The translations under genes and the position numbers were made by a program. From JAUZPB01 sp037140715 (lineage in GTDB: Bacteria; Bacteroidota; Ignavibacteria; Ignavibacteriales; SURF-24), in assembly GCA_037140715.1 (NCBI GenBank), contig JBAXDX010000024.1, positions 1 to 34,251 of the forward strand: a stretch of 34,251 bases of DNA, written 5' to 3'. The notes beneath the pieces were generated by a model. The model had not been told where the DNA came from. It saw only the letters and a list, made by a program, of their open reading frames with translations, and did no database searches. Within the stretch, counting starts at the first letter, position 1. The number at the start of each line of letters is the position of its first letter. This document shows positions 16,501 to 23,187 of this stretch, in pieces.

Positions 16501-16969
16501 CAAACCAGCCAATTATTGTATTAGCGGGGAATCTTCCAATTTTTACTTTATCACCAGGATTCAACCCTCCGCCGGAACCAACGGCTGAAACATTAGGAAA
16601 TATTATAGTCATGGTGTTTCCAATATCCGAAGCTTTTACCGGTGTGTTACCAACCGTATATGTATAAAATCCCAATGCACTCCTGTATCCCGCTCCTTCA
16701 GAAATGAAAGTAACATAAACATCCGATTCTTTAAGCAGAACGATATCAGGCTCGGTTGATGTAGCTATATAAGCAGGATTAACTGCAATATATTCCGGTA
16801 AGGTTGTATAAATTCTCGACAACAAATCCGGAGTTATCACATCACCGGGTGTTGTAAGATAATTTGGTACTCCACTACTTGTCCATGTACCTAAATTGCG
16901 GTAGGTAGTCTGACCGGGTACCAGATTGCAAGTTATAAATAATATTAAAAATAGTCGCATATAATTCAT
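13592..16969 (-). CDS. Large modular secreted protein with T9SS C-terminal sorting domain
   Basis: The 1125-residue product has a signal peptide (1-19, ending VPGQ) and GGAG before its ATG. A DUF4114-like domain lies at ~150-230 (GWFVLTNGWNG, FNDVLFSVST) and an SdrD/B-like domain at ~251-350 (GLIWEDKNKNGIRD). A DUF11 repeat starts at ~365 (VKVTNQGPGQSDGIVVTDQ) and is interrupted at ~450-707 by a choice-of-anchor A-type domain (LNQLGSDTEGKVAVGHNA, LIVGNDLTF). The DUF11 sequence resumes with TNSVSVTSSTYDQNTENNAS. Residues ~762-1020 form a BNR/propeller-like region with repeated IYKSTDQGNTW units. The last ~80 residues (LEQNYPNPFNPSTRIKF) are a type A T9SS sorting domain. It is probably exported through T9SS to the cell surface or medium, perhaps as an adhesin; ligand and role are unknown. 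No T9SS machinery gene is in the window. Confidence 0.85.
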   Translation of the reverse strand: MNYMRLFLILFITCNLVPGQTTYRNLGTWTSSGVPNYLTTPGDVITPDLLSRIYTTLPEYIAVNPAYIATSTEPDIVLLKESDVYVTFISEGAGYRSALGFYTYTVGNTPVKASDIGNTMTIIFPNVSAVGSGGGLNPGDKVKIGRFPANTIIGWFVLTNGWNGTSITDGIARLFSDTQFNPETDPNLRRHNVLFNDQGTGKVILGFEDMKRDAGSDNDFNDVLFSVSTNPADATDKGNLPSLADPKPNSIRGLIWEDKNKNGIRDNNEPGLANVDVKLYNEFGMLVATKTTDTTGQYKFNTITGGNYYLFSELPASYQYSLKNQGSDTQTDSDFDPGTMKTSIFNLNGNVNLSNIDGGGYIRQADLVIEEKADKQTAKSGDQITYSVKVTNQGPGQSDGIVVTDQIPAGLKNINGAASQGNYNSGIWNIGSLNNGDSATLTLSANLDPAGLNGTSIDLGVAKDFNLFVIEDLNQLGSDTEGKVAVGHNAILSNYSIGDKLTSPSGDVLIVGNDLTFISGAIYNGNAVYWHSTNLPKTSVSISNGELRNDNPINFSSAKAYLEGLSANTLTGYSTNGTTTFQWGCITLTGSDAYLNVFSVRGSDLSAANNFEVYVPNGSVVLVNIDGTNVSWSGGLTVNGTARNNVLYNFYQARNLKIQGIDATGTILAPTAALSFPSGVVNGQVIVKSMTGNGQFSLSPYEGNIPLNVIVTNSVSVTSSTYDQNTENNASSVSVTVTNSISSTNDSSNSNLTNVSSFTPGETIFTIFADGNDMYAGTLGGRIYKSTDQGNTWGLFNSEIKSSYIWSLIKFKNNLYAATEKGVYKLDGISAISLDGRDVHALATDGITLYAGTWGYGVFKSVDGSSWQELENTTLGGFTAVQAMTVKGSDLFVGTVGGGIFKCTDGSVFTKTSCNYSVIWSLASNSNDIYTGTYGDGLYKSSDGGNSFSKVKSLNVSFIYSVSAYGENIYVSSLINGVFISTDNGSSWASFGLGGYGISSFVAIPNSSGIYAGTKDGKLLKISGAFEETGVNTNSSVPVVCKLEQNYPNPFNPSTRIKFSVQEGGMYSLKVYNAIGQEIVSLLSKYMVPGNYEVTFDAGRLTSGLYIYKLTGANINLAKKMLLMK

Positions 16970-17093
16970 GTTATCTCCAGTTTAATCCTTTAGTAAAATC
17001 AATAACCACGCCACGGTAAAGCATCCAAAATATTAAATTAATTAAGCTCCTCATTGATCAATGTGTCTCATTGTGAGAATTTGTATTAATTAG

Positions 17094-17224
17094 GTAACTA
17101 CTCAGCATAATTTTAAAAGTGTCGAATTTAGACTATTTCTGCACTTTTCAATTGTTAAAAAATAAATTAAAAGTGTGATTTTGAGCTGAAATATAAACAT
17201 CTCAGAAATATGCTGAGTAGTTAC
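17094..17224. mobile_element. 131-bp MITE with IS66-like ends and 8-bp target duplication
   Basis: The element begins GTAACTACTCAGCATA and ends with the exact reverse complement TATGCTGAGTAGTTAC (16-bp perfect terminal repeats). It is flanked on both sides by TTAATTAG (17086-17093 and 17225-17232), a perfect 8-bp target-site duplication. It encodes nothing. Ends starting GTAA with 8-bp duplications are characteristic of the IS66 family, so an IS66-type transposase is the probable mobiliser. The first 53 bases recur exactly at 34199-34251. It lies upstream of the T9SS cargo gene. Confidence 0.85.
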
Positions 17225-17300
17225 TTAATTAGAGTCAAAGCAACCGGAACTTGGAAACGCAACGATCAGATACATGTCAGTTAAAATCTTCTCCCTGCCC

Positions 17301-17333
17301 TGTCCGTGTAATCCTTTTAATCCGTGATTCAGA
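17301..17333. repeat. Possible dispersed intergenic repeat
   Basis: This short stretch contains TCCGTGTAATCC followed by TTTTAATCCGTGATTCAGAC, with TCCGTG and TAATCC each occurring twice. It resembles short dispersed repeats that I recall from Bacteroidota intergenic regions. Only one copy is in the window, so the call rests on recall and its internal repetition. Confidence 0.3.
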
Positions 17334-17358
17334 CGGATTTTCGGGTAAAATGCCAGAC

Positions 17359-18705
17359 TCAGTAACTATATCTCATCTTAAATTTCAAAACAGTTTCATC
17401 ATTCTTTTTTACCGGCACCTGGAAAGTTATGGTCTGCGCGTCCTTCTTATTAAAATTTATTGAAGAACTCAATATTTCCCAGTTCAGTCCGGGAAAGCGT
17501 TCTACTTCAACAGTTATATCCTCCTTTTTGCGGTTTTTCAGTTTAATTTCCCATGACTGTTCGTAAACCCTGTCGGTAATGCGCTTATTCTCGGTCTGGG
17601 TTTCCTCGGCGACAATGTCGAAGGCATCGCCTGTCTTAAGTTTTATTGTTTCTTCTCTCGGAGTATGGTCAATCATATCCTCACCGATAAACTCAACTGA
17701 CTTTCCATCGGACTTATAAACCCTGACTTTCCCCTTAGGCATCGGCATACCGAGGTTGTTGCTTTCCTTATTGTCAAACTCAACCTTTACCGAGACCTTA
17801 GTCCCGCCGCCGCTGTAAACATATTTTTTATGAATACCCACGTTATCTGCCTGGAAGAGCGAGATTTGCTTCGTCTCGTTATTTGCAATAGTAGAAGGGC
17901 GCTGAAGATTGTAGATATGATACTCGAAAAACTCCTTCTCCTGAAACTGTCCGGCAGTTACTGCCATATCCATCTGCATTTCTGATTTTCTTGCTATGGG
18001 CTGATAGCGGTTGCTTACCAGATTAACATCGCCTGCTACAAGCTTTAGCGCGGCATCCTTATAAGCAGCGCCTGACTGATTTTGAATACTAACCCAGCTG
18101 TTAAGTCCGAGTTTAGTGTCGTTCTCATTTAGTACTGCAACATACTCGGCGTGCCAGTTCATGCCGCCGGTCTGATAGGATATCTCCACATCCTGGTCTT
18201 TCGCAGATTTTGAGTTTACCGTCCAGATTAAAGTCGGGCGTGTAATAAGTCCTTCGGGCAGCGCACCAACGGAGAAGCGGAATTTCTGAACACTCGGCAG
18301 CATTAAAAGCCCTCCGTCTTTTTTCTGAAGTACTATCTGAGAGCCGAGGCTTGAAAGCAGTCTGCCTTCAAGTGCTTCCCCGTTTTCGCCGATAAGCATT
18401 ACAGTCTGATCGAGATATTTTTGCAGTATTTTATCGAGGCTGACTAGGTCGTACTGATAATTCTGCTCCATCACTTCTCCATCGAACTTAATGTGGACGC
18501 TTGTAGGGTCAATCTGCTGAGCCACGTCTCTGATGGCAATTTCGCTTGTTCCCTGTTTAATTTTGATGGTTCTGGTATCCTTAATGACACCAAGATTTGA
18601 ATTATAAATAGTTACGGCAAGCGATTTTCTGGCATCTTCCTGCGCAAACAGTGTAAAGCTGAGACAAAGCGCAAAGGCGATTAGGGTTTTGGATTTATTT
18701 AGCAT
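17359..18705 (-). CDS. DUF4139 domain-containing exported protein
   Basis: A 448-residue protein with a signal peptide (1-22, ending TLFAQ) and a strong GGAGG ribosome binding site seven bases or fewer before the ATG. The N-terminal part (VTIYNSNLGVIKDTR, TSEIAIRDVAQQIDPTSV) and the long middle and C-terminal part match the DUF4139 family: DVEISYQTGGMNWHAEYVAVL, KDAALKLVAGDVN, and PRPEE-like DHTPREETIKLKTGDAFD. The family is beta-rich and probably periplasmic or surface-exposed in Bacteroidota. Its biochemical role is not established, although relatives are sometimes labelled mucoidy inhibitor-like. It lies 145 bases after a porin gene on the same strand, with a hairpin in between. Complete length is consistent with the family. 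Confidence 0.8.
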   Translation of the reverse strand: MLNKSKTLIAFALCLSFTLFAQEDARKSLAVTIYNSNLGVIKDTRTIKIKQGTSEIAIRDVAQQIDPTSVHIKFDGEVMEQNYQYDLVSLDKILQKYLDQTVMLIGENGEALEGRLLSSLGSQIVLQKKDGGLLMLPSVQKFRFSVGALPEGLITRPTLIWTVNSKSAKDQDVEISYQTGGMNWHAEYVAVLNENDTKLGLNSWVSIQNQSGAAYKDAALKLVAGDVNLVSNRYQPIARKSEMQMDMAVTAGQFQEKEFFEYHIYNLQRPSTIANNETKQISLFQADNVGIHKKYVYSGGGTKVSVKVEFDNKESNNLGMPMPKGKVRVYKSDGKSVEFIGEDMIDHTPREETIKLKTGDAFDIVAEETQTENKRITDRVYEQSWEIKLKNRKKEDITVEVERFPGLNWEILSSSINFNKKDAQTITFQVPVKKNDETVLKFKMRYSY

Positions 18706-18796
18706 GTTTCCTCCGGTTAGGATTAAGTAAAATTATTATTCAGCAAGTTACTTAAAGAAGAAGTTATTTTGCAAGTATAAAGAGCCGGGAAGTATT

Positions 18797-18834
18797 ATGA
18801 ATGCATGGGTTATATTTCATTCCCATGCACTCAT
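18797..18834 (-). terminator. Hairpin after the porin gene
   Basis: The arms ATGAATGCATGGG (18797-18809) and CCCATGCACTCAT (18822-18834) pair at 12 of 13 positions around a 12-base loop. It lies 16 bases downstream of the minus-strand porin stop. No T-run follows directly on the minus strand, so it may be a factor-dependent terminator or a message-stabilising structure. Confidence 0.45.
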
Positions 18835-18850
18835 AAAACAATATATTTTT

Positions 18851-19891
18851 TTAGAATCTTATCTGGAACTCAGCTATCATGCGGTCAGGATTAGGTGTCC
18901 CGTCTGCATTATCAAATTTTTCATAGTTAATTCTGACGTGGGCATAAGTCAGCTTGGCAAAACTGAAGGTCAGTCCGGCTGTTATCTTATTAATATTATT
19001 CTTGTCAATCTTATTGTCGGGGTCGTATGATTCATATCTTACGGCAGGAGTAATAAACCTGACAATATCATTGCCTGTGGCGAAGTCATAAGTAGCATAA
19101 GCGAAATATGAAACTGCATTAATGGTAGTTGCCAGGTCAGTTTTCCTGTCAGCATATTCAAGCGCCAAAGTCAGGGCACTACATTTATAACCGGCTCCTA
19201 AGCCTAAGATACCGACTTTATTTCCGGCTATTCTGCCGCCGGCATAGTTAGCTGATATATTTAAGTCCGGAATTGGTTTCACTACTGTTCTAAAAGCATA
19301 ATTGGTTGATCTGTCATCGTCCGTTTTGTTCTGCCCTGTACCGTTATAAGCCGCGGCAATTACATCTACCGGAATAGAAACCGGCAATGCATAAGAGGTC
19401 ATAAAGCCAATATCGTACAGTTCCGGAGTTACCTTGCCCGCCATAAGTGCGCGGTTAGAGAAAGCGAGTGAGTTTGTTGAAGTAATATTTTCCGTGCCAA
19501 AAGGAGTCTTAAACTGACCGAGAGAAAAAGCCAGCTTTGTGATCGGAGTAATCGTAACATAGGCATCATTGATAAGATTGGGCATATCTGCAACAGCGTC
19601 CGTTAAATATTTTGTGGAATCTTTAGTTTTTAATGTCAATTTACCAGCAACAGCAGCCACATCGAATAAAAATTTGTAGCTGACAATTTCGGAAGCATTG
19701 CCTGTAACAAGTATTCTTGCATTTTTAACCGTAAAGTTACTCTTATTCTTCTGAAAGTCGTTATCGTACCATGTTCGGACATCTCCGTTAAACTTAGGAG
19801 CCAGGTCAGTAACCGGCTTCTCCTGTGCAAAATAATTTGTTGAAATAACAAGTAATAGTAAAACTGCTGACAAATAGAACTGTTTTTTCAT
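18851..19891 (-). CDS. Outer-membrane porin (phosphate-selective OprP/O-like)
   Basis: A 346-residue beta-barrel protein. I start it at ATG 19891 (MKKQFYLS) because AAGGAG at 19899-19904 is 7 bases away; the upstream ATG at 19897 would have a 1-base spacer. A signal peptide ending NYFAQ is followed by FNGDVRTWYDNDF and KNARILVTGNASEIVSYKFLFDVAA, LGQFKTPFGTENITSTNSLAF and a final aromatic strand MIAEFQIRF. The GQFKTPFG segment is typical of OprP/O-like porins. It likely forms a passive outer-membrane channel. The substrate, phosphate in the founding members, is not predictable. It stands alone, with the amino-acid permease 288 bases upstream on the same strand. Confidence 0.75.
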   Translation of the reverse strand: MKKQFYLSAVLLLLVISTNYFAQEKPVTDLAPKFNGDVRTWYDNDFQKNKSNFTVKNARILVTGNASEIVSYKFLFDVAAVAGKLTLKTKDSTKYLTDAVADMPNLINDAYVTITPITKLAFSLGQFKTPFGTENITSTNSLAFSNRALMAGKVTPELYDIGFMTSYALPVSIPVDVIAAAYNGTGQNKTDDDRSTNYAFRTVVKPIPDLNISANYAGGRIAGNKVGILGLGAGYKCSALTLALEYADRKTDLATTINAVSYFAYATYDFATGNDIVRFITPAVRYESYDPDNKIDKNNINKITAGLTFSFAKLTYAHVRINYEKFDNADGTPNPDRMIAEFQIRF

Positions 19892-19898
19892 AGCCATA

Positions 19899-19904
19899 CT
19901 CCTT
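19899..19904 (-). promoter_or_regulatory. Ribosome binding site that fixes the porin start
   Basis: AAGGAG on the minus strand lies 7 bases before ATG 19891 and only 1 base before ATG 19897. This makes the second ATG the functional start. Confidence 0.75.
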
Positions 19905-20002
19905 TTAATTATTTTTTAATTACCGGATGTAACACTTTAAGGTATTACAGGTATCAATGCTGCATCCGTAATTTAAAGTTATTTGCGATTCTCAGGTACC
20001 TT

Positions 20003-20039
20003 AAAAAAAGGTGGAGCTGACAGAACTCCGTCATTTTTT
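20003..20039 (-). terminator. Candidate terminator after the amino-acid permease
   Basis: On the minus strand GGAG and CTCC (20013-20029) can form a short stem and are followed by TTTTTTT (20003-20009). The plus strand also shows TTTTTT after the stem, so it could work in both directions. The stem is only 4-6 bp, which limits confidence. It lies about 140 bases after the permease stop. Confidence 0.35.
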
Positions 20040-20179
20040 GTTAACCGGCTGAGGCGCAAATTTTTGTGCATCTAACTTAACATTATACTTTAATTATTCA
20101 AAATTTTTTGAGACAATTTCTGAAACAGATTAAAAATATTTAATATTGAAAAAAAAACATTGCGGGGTTGAATGAATAA

Positions 20180-21691
20180 TTATTTATTAACAGGGTTTTT
20201 GGCGGCCATTCGCGCGCGCATAACACTGTGCTTTCTGCCGTAACTGAAATAAATTACAAACCCTATGGCAAGCCAGCCAAGCAGGCGCCACCAGTTTTCA
20301 CCCGGGAGTGAGAACATAAGCAAAAGGCAGGTAAGTATTCCCATTACAGGGACAAACGGAACCCACGGAGCTTTAAACGGTCGTTCTGCATGTGGATTCG
20401 TCTTACGCATAATAAGCACGGCAGCGCAGACAATCACAAAAGCAAAGAGAGTTCCGATGTTTACCAGTTCGGCAAGTATTCTTAGAGGGAGGAGTCCCCC
20501 CAGAACGGCAACGAATACGCCTGTAAGGATAGTAGATTTCCATGGTGTACGGAATTTGTCATGAACGGCTCCAAAGAATTTTGGTGGTACTAGCCCGTCG
20601 CGTGCCATAGCAAGGAATATTCTTGGCTGGCTGAGCATCATTACAAGCAGTACCGATGTAATGCCCGAAATCGCGCCGAACGAAATTATAAACTGAGCCC
20701 AGGGAAGTCCGACCTGTTTGAATGCGTTTGAAACCGGAGCGTCAATGTCAATCTTATCATAAGGAACCATTCCCGTAATAACCGCGGCAACTGCGATATA
20801 TAAAACGGTACAGAGCAGTAATGAAGTAATAATGGCAATTGGCACATCGCGTTTTGGGTTCTTTGCTTCTTCGGCGTGCGTTGATATTGAATCGAATCCG
20901 ATATAAGCGAAAAATATTGTTGCCGCAGCAGCAATCATTCCGACAGGCGCTCCGCCAAGTCCTGTCTGACCAAATATAGTTTTGCCAAAGAAACTAACAC
21001 CTGAAAAGCCGAATGGTGCAAAGTTTCTTGTCCAGTTTTCAGTATTGATATACATAGAGCCGACAACAATTACAAACAGCACTATAGCCAGTTTAATGAC
21101 AACCATTGTAGCGTTAAAACCTGCTGATTCCCTGATTCCTTTTACAAGTATTATAGTAACAAGCCCAGTAATAATAATTGCGGGAAGGTCAAAGAAGGTT
21201 CCGGTTGCTCCCAGCAGTCCTGTATCGGGATTAAAGTCAAACGGCGCCCGCGAGAGCCAGTATGGTATCTTAAGACCGAAAATGCTTATAAAGTCCTGGA
21301 AATAATGCGACCATCCATGCGCAACAGTCGCCGATGCTACGGCATATTCAAGTATAAGATCCCAGCCGATTATCCATGCAAACAATTCGCCTAATGTGGC
21401 ATAGGCATACGTATAAGCCGAACCGGCAACGGGTGCCATTGATGCAAATTCAGCGTAACACATCGCGGCAAATATACATGCGATGCCGCTGACTACAAAT
21501 GATAATATAATTGCCGGACCGGCTTTATCATGAGCGGCTACGCCGGTTAGAACGAATATACCAGTACCGATTATTGCTCCGACACCAAGCGAAGTAAGCG
21601 CAACCGGTCCCAGTACCCTGTGCAGACGGTTTTCGCCTTTCATTTCTTCGAGTAGCAGGCTGAGATGTTTTTTAGCGAACAGTTGTTTCAT
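20180..21691 (-). CDS. APC-superfamily amino acid permease
   Basis: A 503-residue inner-membrane transporter with 12-13 hydrophobic helices. The first helix carries the substrate-binding glycine motif in LGVGAIIGTGIFVLTG. FAEFASMAPVAGSAYTYAYA (as YAEFASMAP here) and FFAYIGFDSISTHAEEAKNP with RDVPIAI are diagnostic of the cationic amino-acid transporter/YfnA-like branch. Near the end, LMRKTNPHAERPFKAPWVP fits the same group. It likely imports amino acids by proton or substrate exchange; the specific amino acid is unknown. The ribosome binding site is weak (AGGCG about 10 bases before ATG). It stands between the porin and the Fic-Panacea pair on the same strand but is separated from both by more than 100 bases. 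Confidence 0.9.
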   Translation of the reverse strand: MKQLFAKKHLSLLLEEMKGENRLHRVLGPVALTSLGVGAIIGTGIFVLTGVAAHDKAGPAIILSFVVSGIACIFAAMCYAEFASMAPVAGSAYTYAYATLGELFAWIIGWDLILEYAVASATVAHGWSHYFQDFISIFGLKIPYWLSRAPFDFNPDTGLLGATGTFFDLPAIIITGLVTIILVKGIRESAGFNATMVVIKLAIVLFVIVVGSMYINTENWTRNFAPFGFSGVSFFGKTIFGQTGLGGAPVGMIAAAATIFFAYIGFDSISTHAEEAKNPKRDVPIAIITSLLLCTVLYIAVAAVITGMVPYDKIDIDAPVSNAFKQVGLPWAQFIISFGAISGITSVLLVMMLSQPRIFLAMARDGLVPPKFFGAVHDKFRTPWKSTILTGVFVAVLGGLLPLRILAELVNIGTLFAFVIVCAAVLIMRKTNPHAERPFKAPWVPFVPVMGILTCLLLMFSLPGENWWRLLGWLAIGFVIYFSYGRKHSVMRARMAAKNPVNK

Positions 21692-21805
21692 ATTTTAACG
21701 CCTATTATATATATTGTTAAGAAAAATAATGTTGTGTCTGATAAACGGTCATACCGCCTGTAATTTTCATAATCATGATCGCTTCAGGGAAAATGAGTTA
21801 ATAAA

Positions 21806-22489
21806 TCAATTATCAACCGCATCTTCTTCGATTCGGCTTATAGCTTCCCGCATAAGCTCAAGAAGGAAGTTCAAATATCGTTCGAATTCATCCGGTTTAC
21901 TTTCTCTTTTATGGCAGTTGTTAATTTTCTTAAGCAGCTTATCTTTTGGGATTCTTTCCATATTTATCTGAAAATTGAACATTCTCAGATAAATTATTAA
22001 AATTAATCTGCCTATTCTCCCGTTACCATCGTAATAAGGGTGAATCCTCACATACCTGCGATAGAATAATACCCCATTTCTTACCGGGTCTTCAGTCTTC
22101 CCGTTTAAATAACTAAACGCCCCGGACAATTCAGCGGCTATTTCATTTGGTGCAATCCCGTGAAATTCTAAATTCCCGGCTATCCGCTTACTAACTCCGC
22201 CAAAACCGATAAACCCGTTACCCGGGTCGGTCGATTTTCTAAACTCGCCTGCATTTGATAATATGTTCCTGAATAAATGCTTATGGATAATTTTAGATAC
22301 TTCATAGAGAATGATATTGCATAAATCTTCTCTATTGCGGAGAATGTTGACAACATCAGAGGTAAAATCAGGTTCCAAAAGCTTATATCTCTTCTGAAGC
22401 ATAATTATAGCTTTTTCAGCGGTAACCTTCGTCTTACAGGGGAAGTCGTTAATTAACTCCTGTAAATACGTTTCTTCAGTTGAGGACAT
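21806..22489 (-). CDS. Fic-domain protein, probable toxin of a Panacea-Fic pair
   Basis: A 227-residue Fic protein. The catalytic loop is HPYYDGNGRIGR at residues 150-161, matching HPFx[D/E]GNGRxxR with Phe replaced by Tyr; His150 and the phosphate-binding GNGR are intact. Upstream are GEFRKSTDPGN and RYVRIH, as in Fic enzymes that transfer AMP or a similar group onto a target protein. I see no obvious (S/T)xxxE(G/N) inhibitory motif before the Fic core or after it, so inhibition may come from a partner. It is the second gene of a two-gene unit and overlaps the preceding DUF4065 gene by 14 bases, as expected of toxin-antitoxin operons. Enzymatic activity and target are not shown by sequence. 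Confidence 0.85.
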   Translation of the reverse strand: MSSTEETYLQELINDFPCKTKVTAEKAIIMLQKRYKLLEPDFTSDVVNILRNREDLCNIILYEVSKIIHKHLFRNILSNAGEFRKSTDPGNGFIGFGGVSKRIAGNLEFHGIAPNEIAAELSGAFSYLNGKTEDPVRNGVLFYRRYVRIHPYYDGNGRIGRLILIIYLRMFNFQINMERIPKDKLLKKINNCHKRESKPDEFERYLNFLLELMREAISRIEEDAVDN

Positions 22490-23102
22490 TCAGCATGTTA
22501 TTTAAGCTATTTCCCAATTTAGATCTGTTCGACCGGATTGCATTCAAAAATTCATCCAGCGATGAATAAGTTAATTCCGGAATTTCTTCAGGGGACTCAA
22601 TATCCATTTCGAAAGAAAAGTCCATATTCGATTTTATGGGATAAAACTTCGCAGTATTGCCAAGAGGAAAATTCTTCGCAAATTTCTGACGTGAATAATA
22701 TTCAGTCATTAGTTGTTCAGCTATTATTTCACCGGGAGCTGTTTTTATCCACGGGTCTTCATTATGAGTCATTGAAGACAGAGTAAAAGCGTCAAAAATT
22801 ATATAATTTTTTATAATGAAATCAATAAAGGTTTTTTTCCGCTTATCAACAGAAACCCTGAACTGACCGGGCTGAACAGGAGCTTTCCCATATTTTTTGA
22901 ACATCTCATATATGCCGGAATTAACGGGCCCTGACTTCCATGCATAAAATTGTAAGTCGTTGAATTCCACATTTGCGACCGTGCCCCATGCCTTTATGTA
23001 ATAAAGCAACTTTTGAAGTTTAAGGGGAGTAATGCCGCCTTTATCGAGCTTAAAGTTGCTGTAATTATTAATAATGTAATATGCCAGTTCTAATGGTTTC
23101 AT
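22476..23102 (-). CDS. Panacea (DUF4065/SocA-like) protein, probable antitoxin
   Basis: A 208-residue protein beginning LELAYYIINNYSNFK, then ITPLKLQKLLYYIKAWGTV, LQFYAWKSGPVNSGIYEMF and KKYGKAP. This is the signature of the Panacea/DUF4065 fold found in SocA (an adaptor for ClpXP-mediated SocB destruction in Caulobacter) and in many antitoxins paired with unrelated toxins. Residues after ~130 (DPWIKTAPGEIIAEQLMTEYY) finish the domain; the last ~50 residues may bind the partner. It precedes the Fic gene and overlaps it by 14 bases, so the antitoxin would be made first. Within 100 bases upstream of its ATG is TCATGTTACGCAAA, which also occurs in the inverted repeat at 27749. Antitoxin function is inferred from family and gene order. 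Confidence 0.85.
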   Translation of the reverse strand: MKPLELAYYIINNYSNFKLDKGGITPLKLQKLLYYIKAWGTVANVEFNDLQFYAWKSGPVNSGIYEMFKKYGKAPVQPGQFRVSVDKRKKTFIDFIIKNYIIFDAFTLSSMTHNEDPWIKTAPGEIIAEQLMTEYYSRQKFAKNFPLGNTAKFYPIKSNMDFSFEMDIESPEEIPELTYSSLDEFLNAIRSNRSKLGNSLNNMLNVLN

Positions 23103-23140
23103 AATGTTCTGTATTGTTTTAATTTATCGTAATCAGTTCA

Positions 23141-23187
23141 AATTTGCGTAACATGAATGATTAAGACTGGAATTTGTCGTACACCCC
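23141..23187. repeat. Composite repeat segment upstream of the Panacea-Fic pair
   Basis: Two motifs seen elsewhere lie side by side here. TTTGCGTAACATGA (23143-23156) matches the right arm of the inverted repeat ending at 27847. GAATTTGTCGTACACCCC (23170-23187) matches 29926-29943 at 17 of 18 bases. Both preceding contexts at 23157 and 29907 also share ATGATTAAGA. The segment fills the 84-base gap between the antitoxin gene and sppA and includes the sppA stop codon, so it could hold the antitoxin promoter or operator. Confidence 0.6.
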
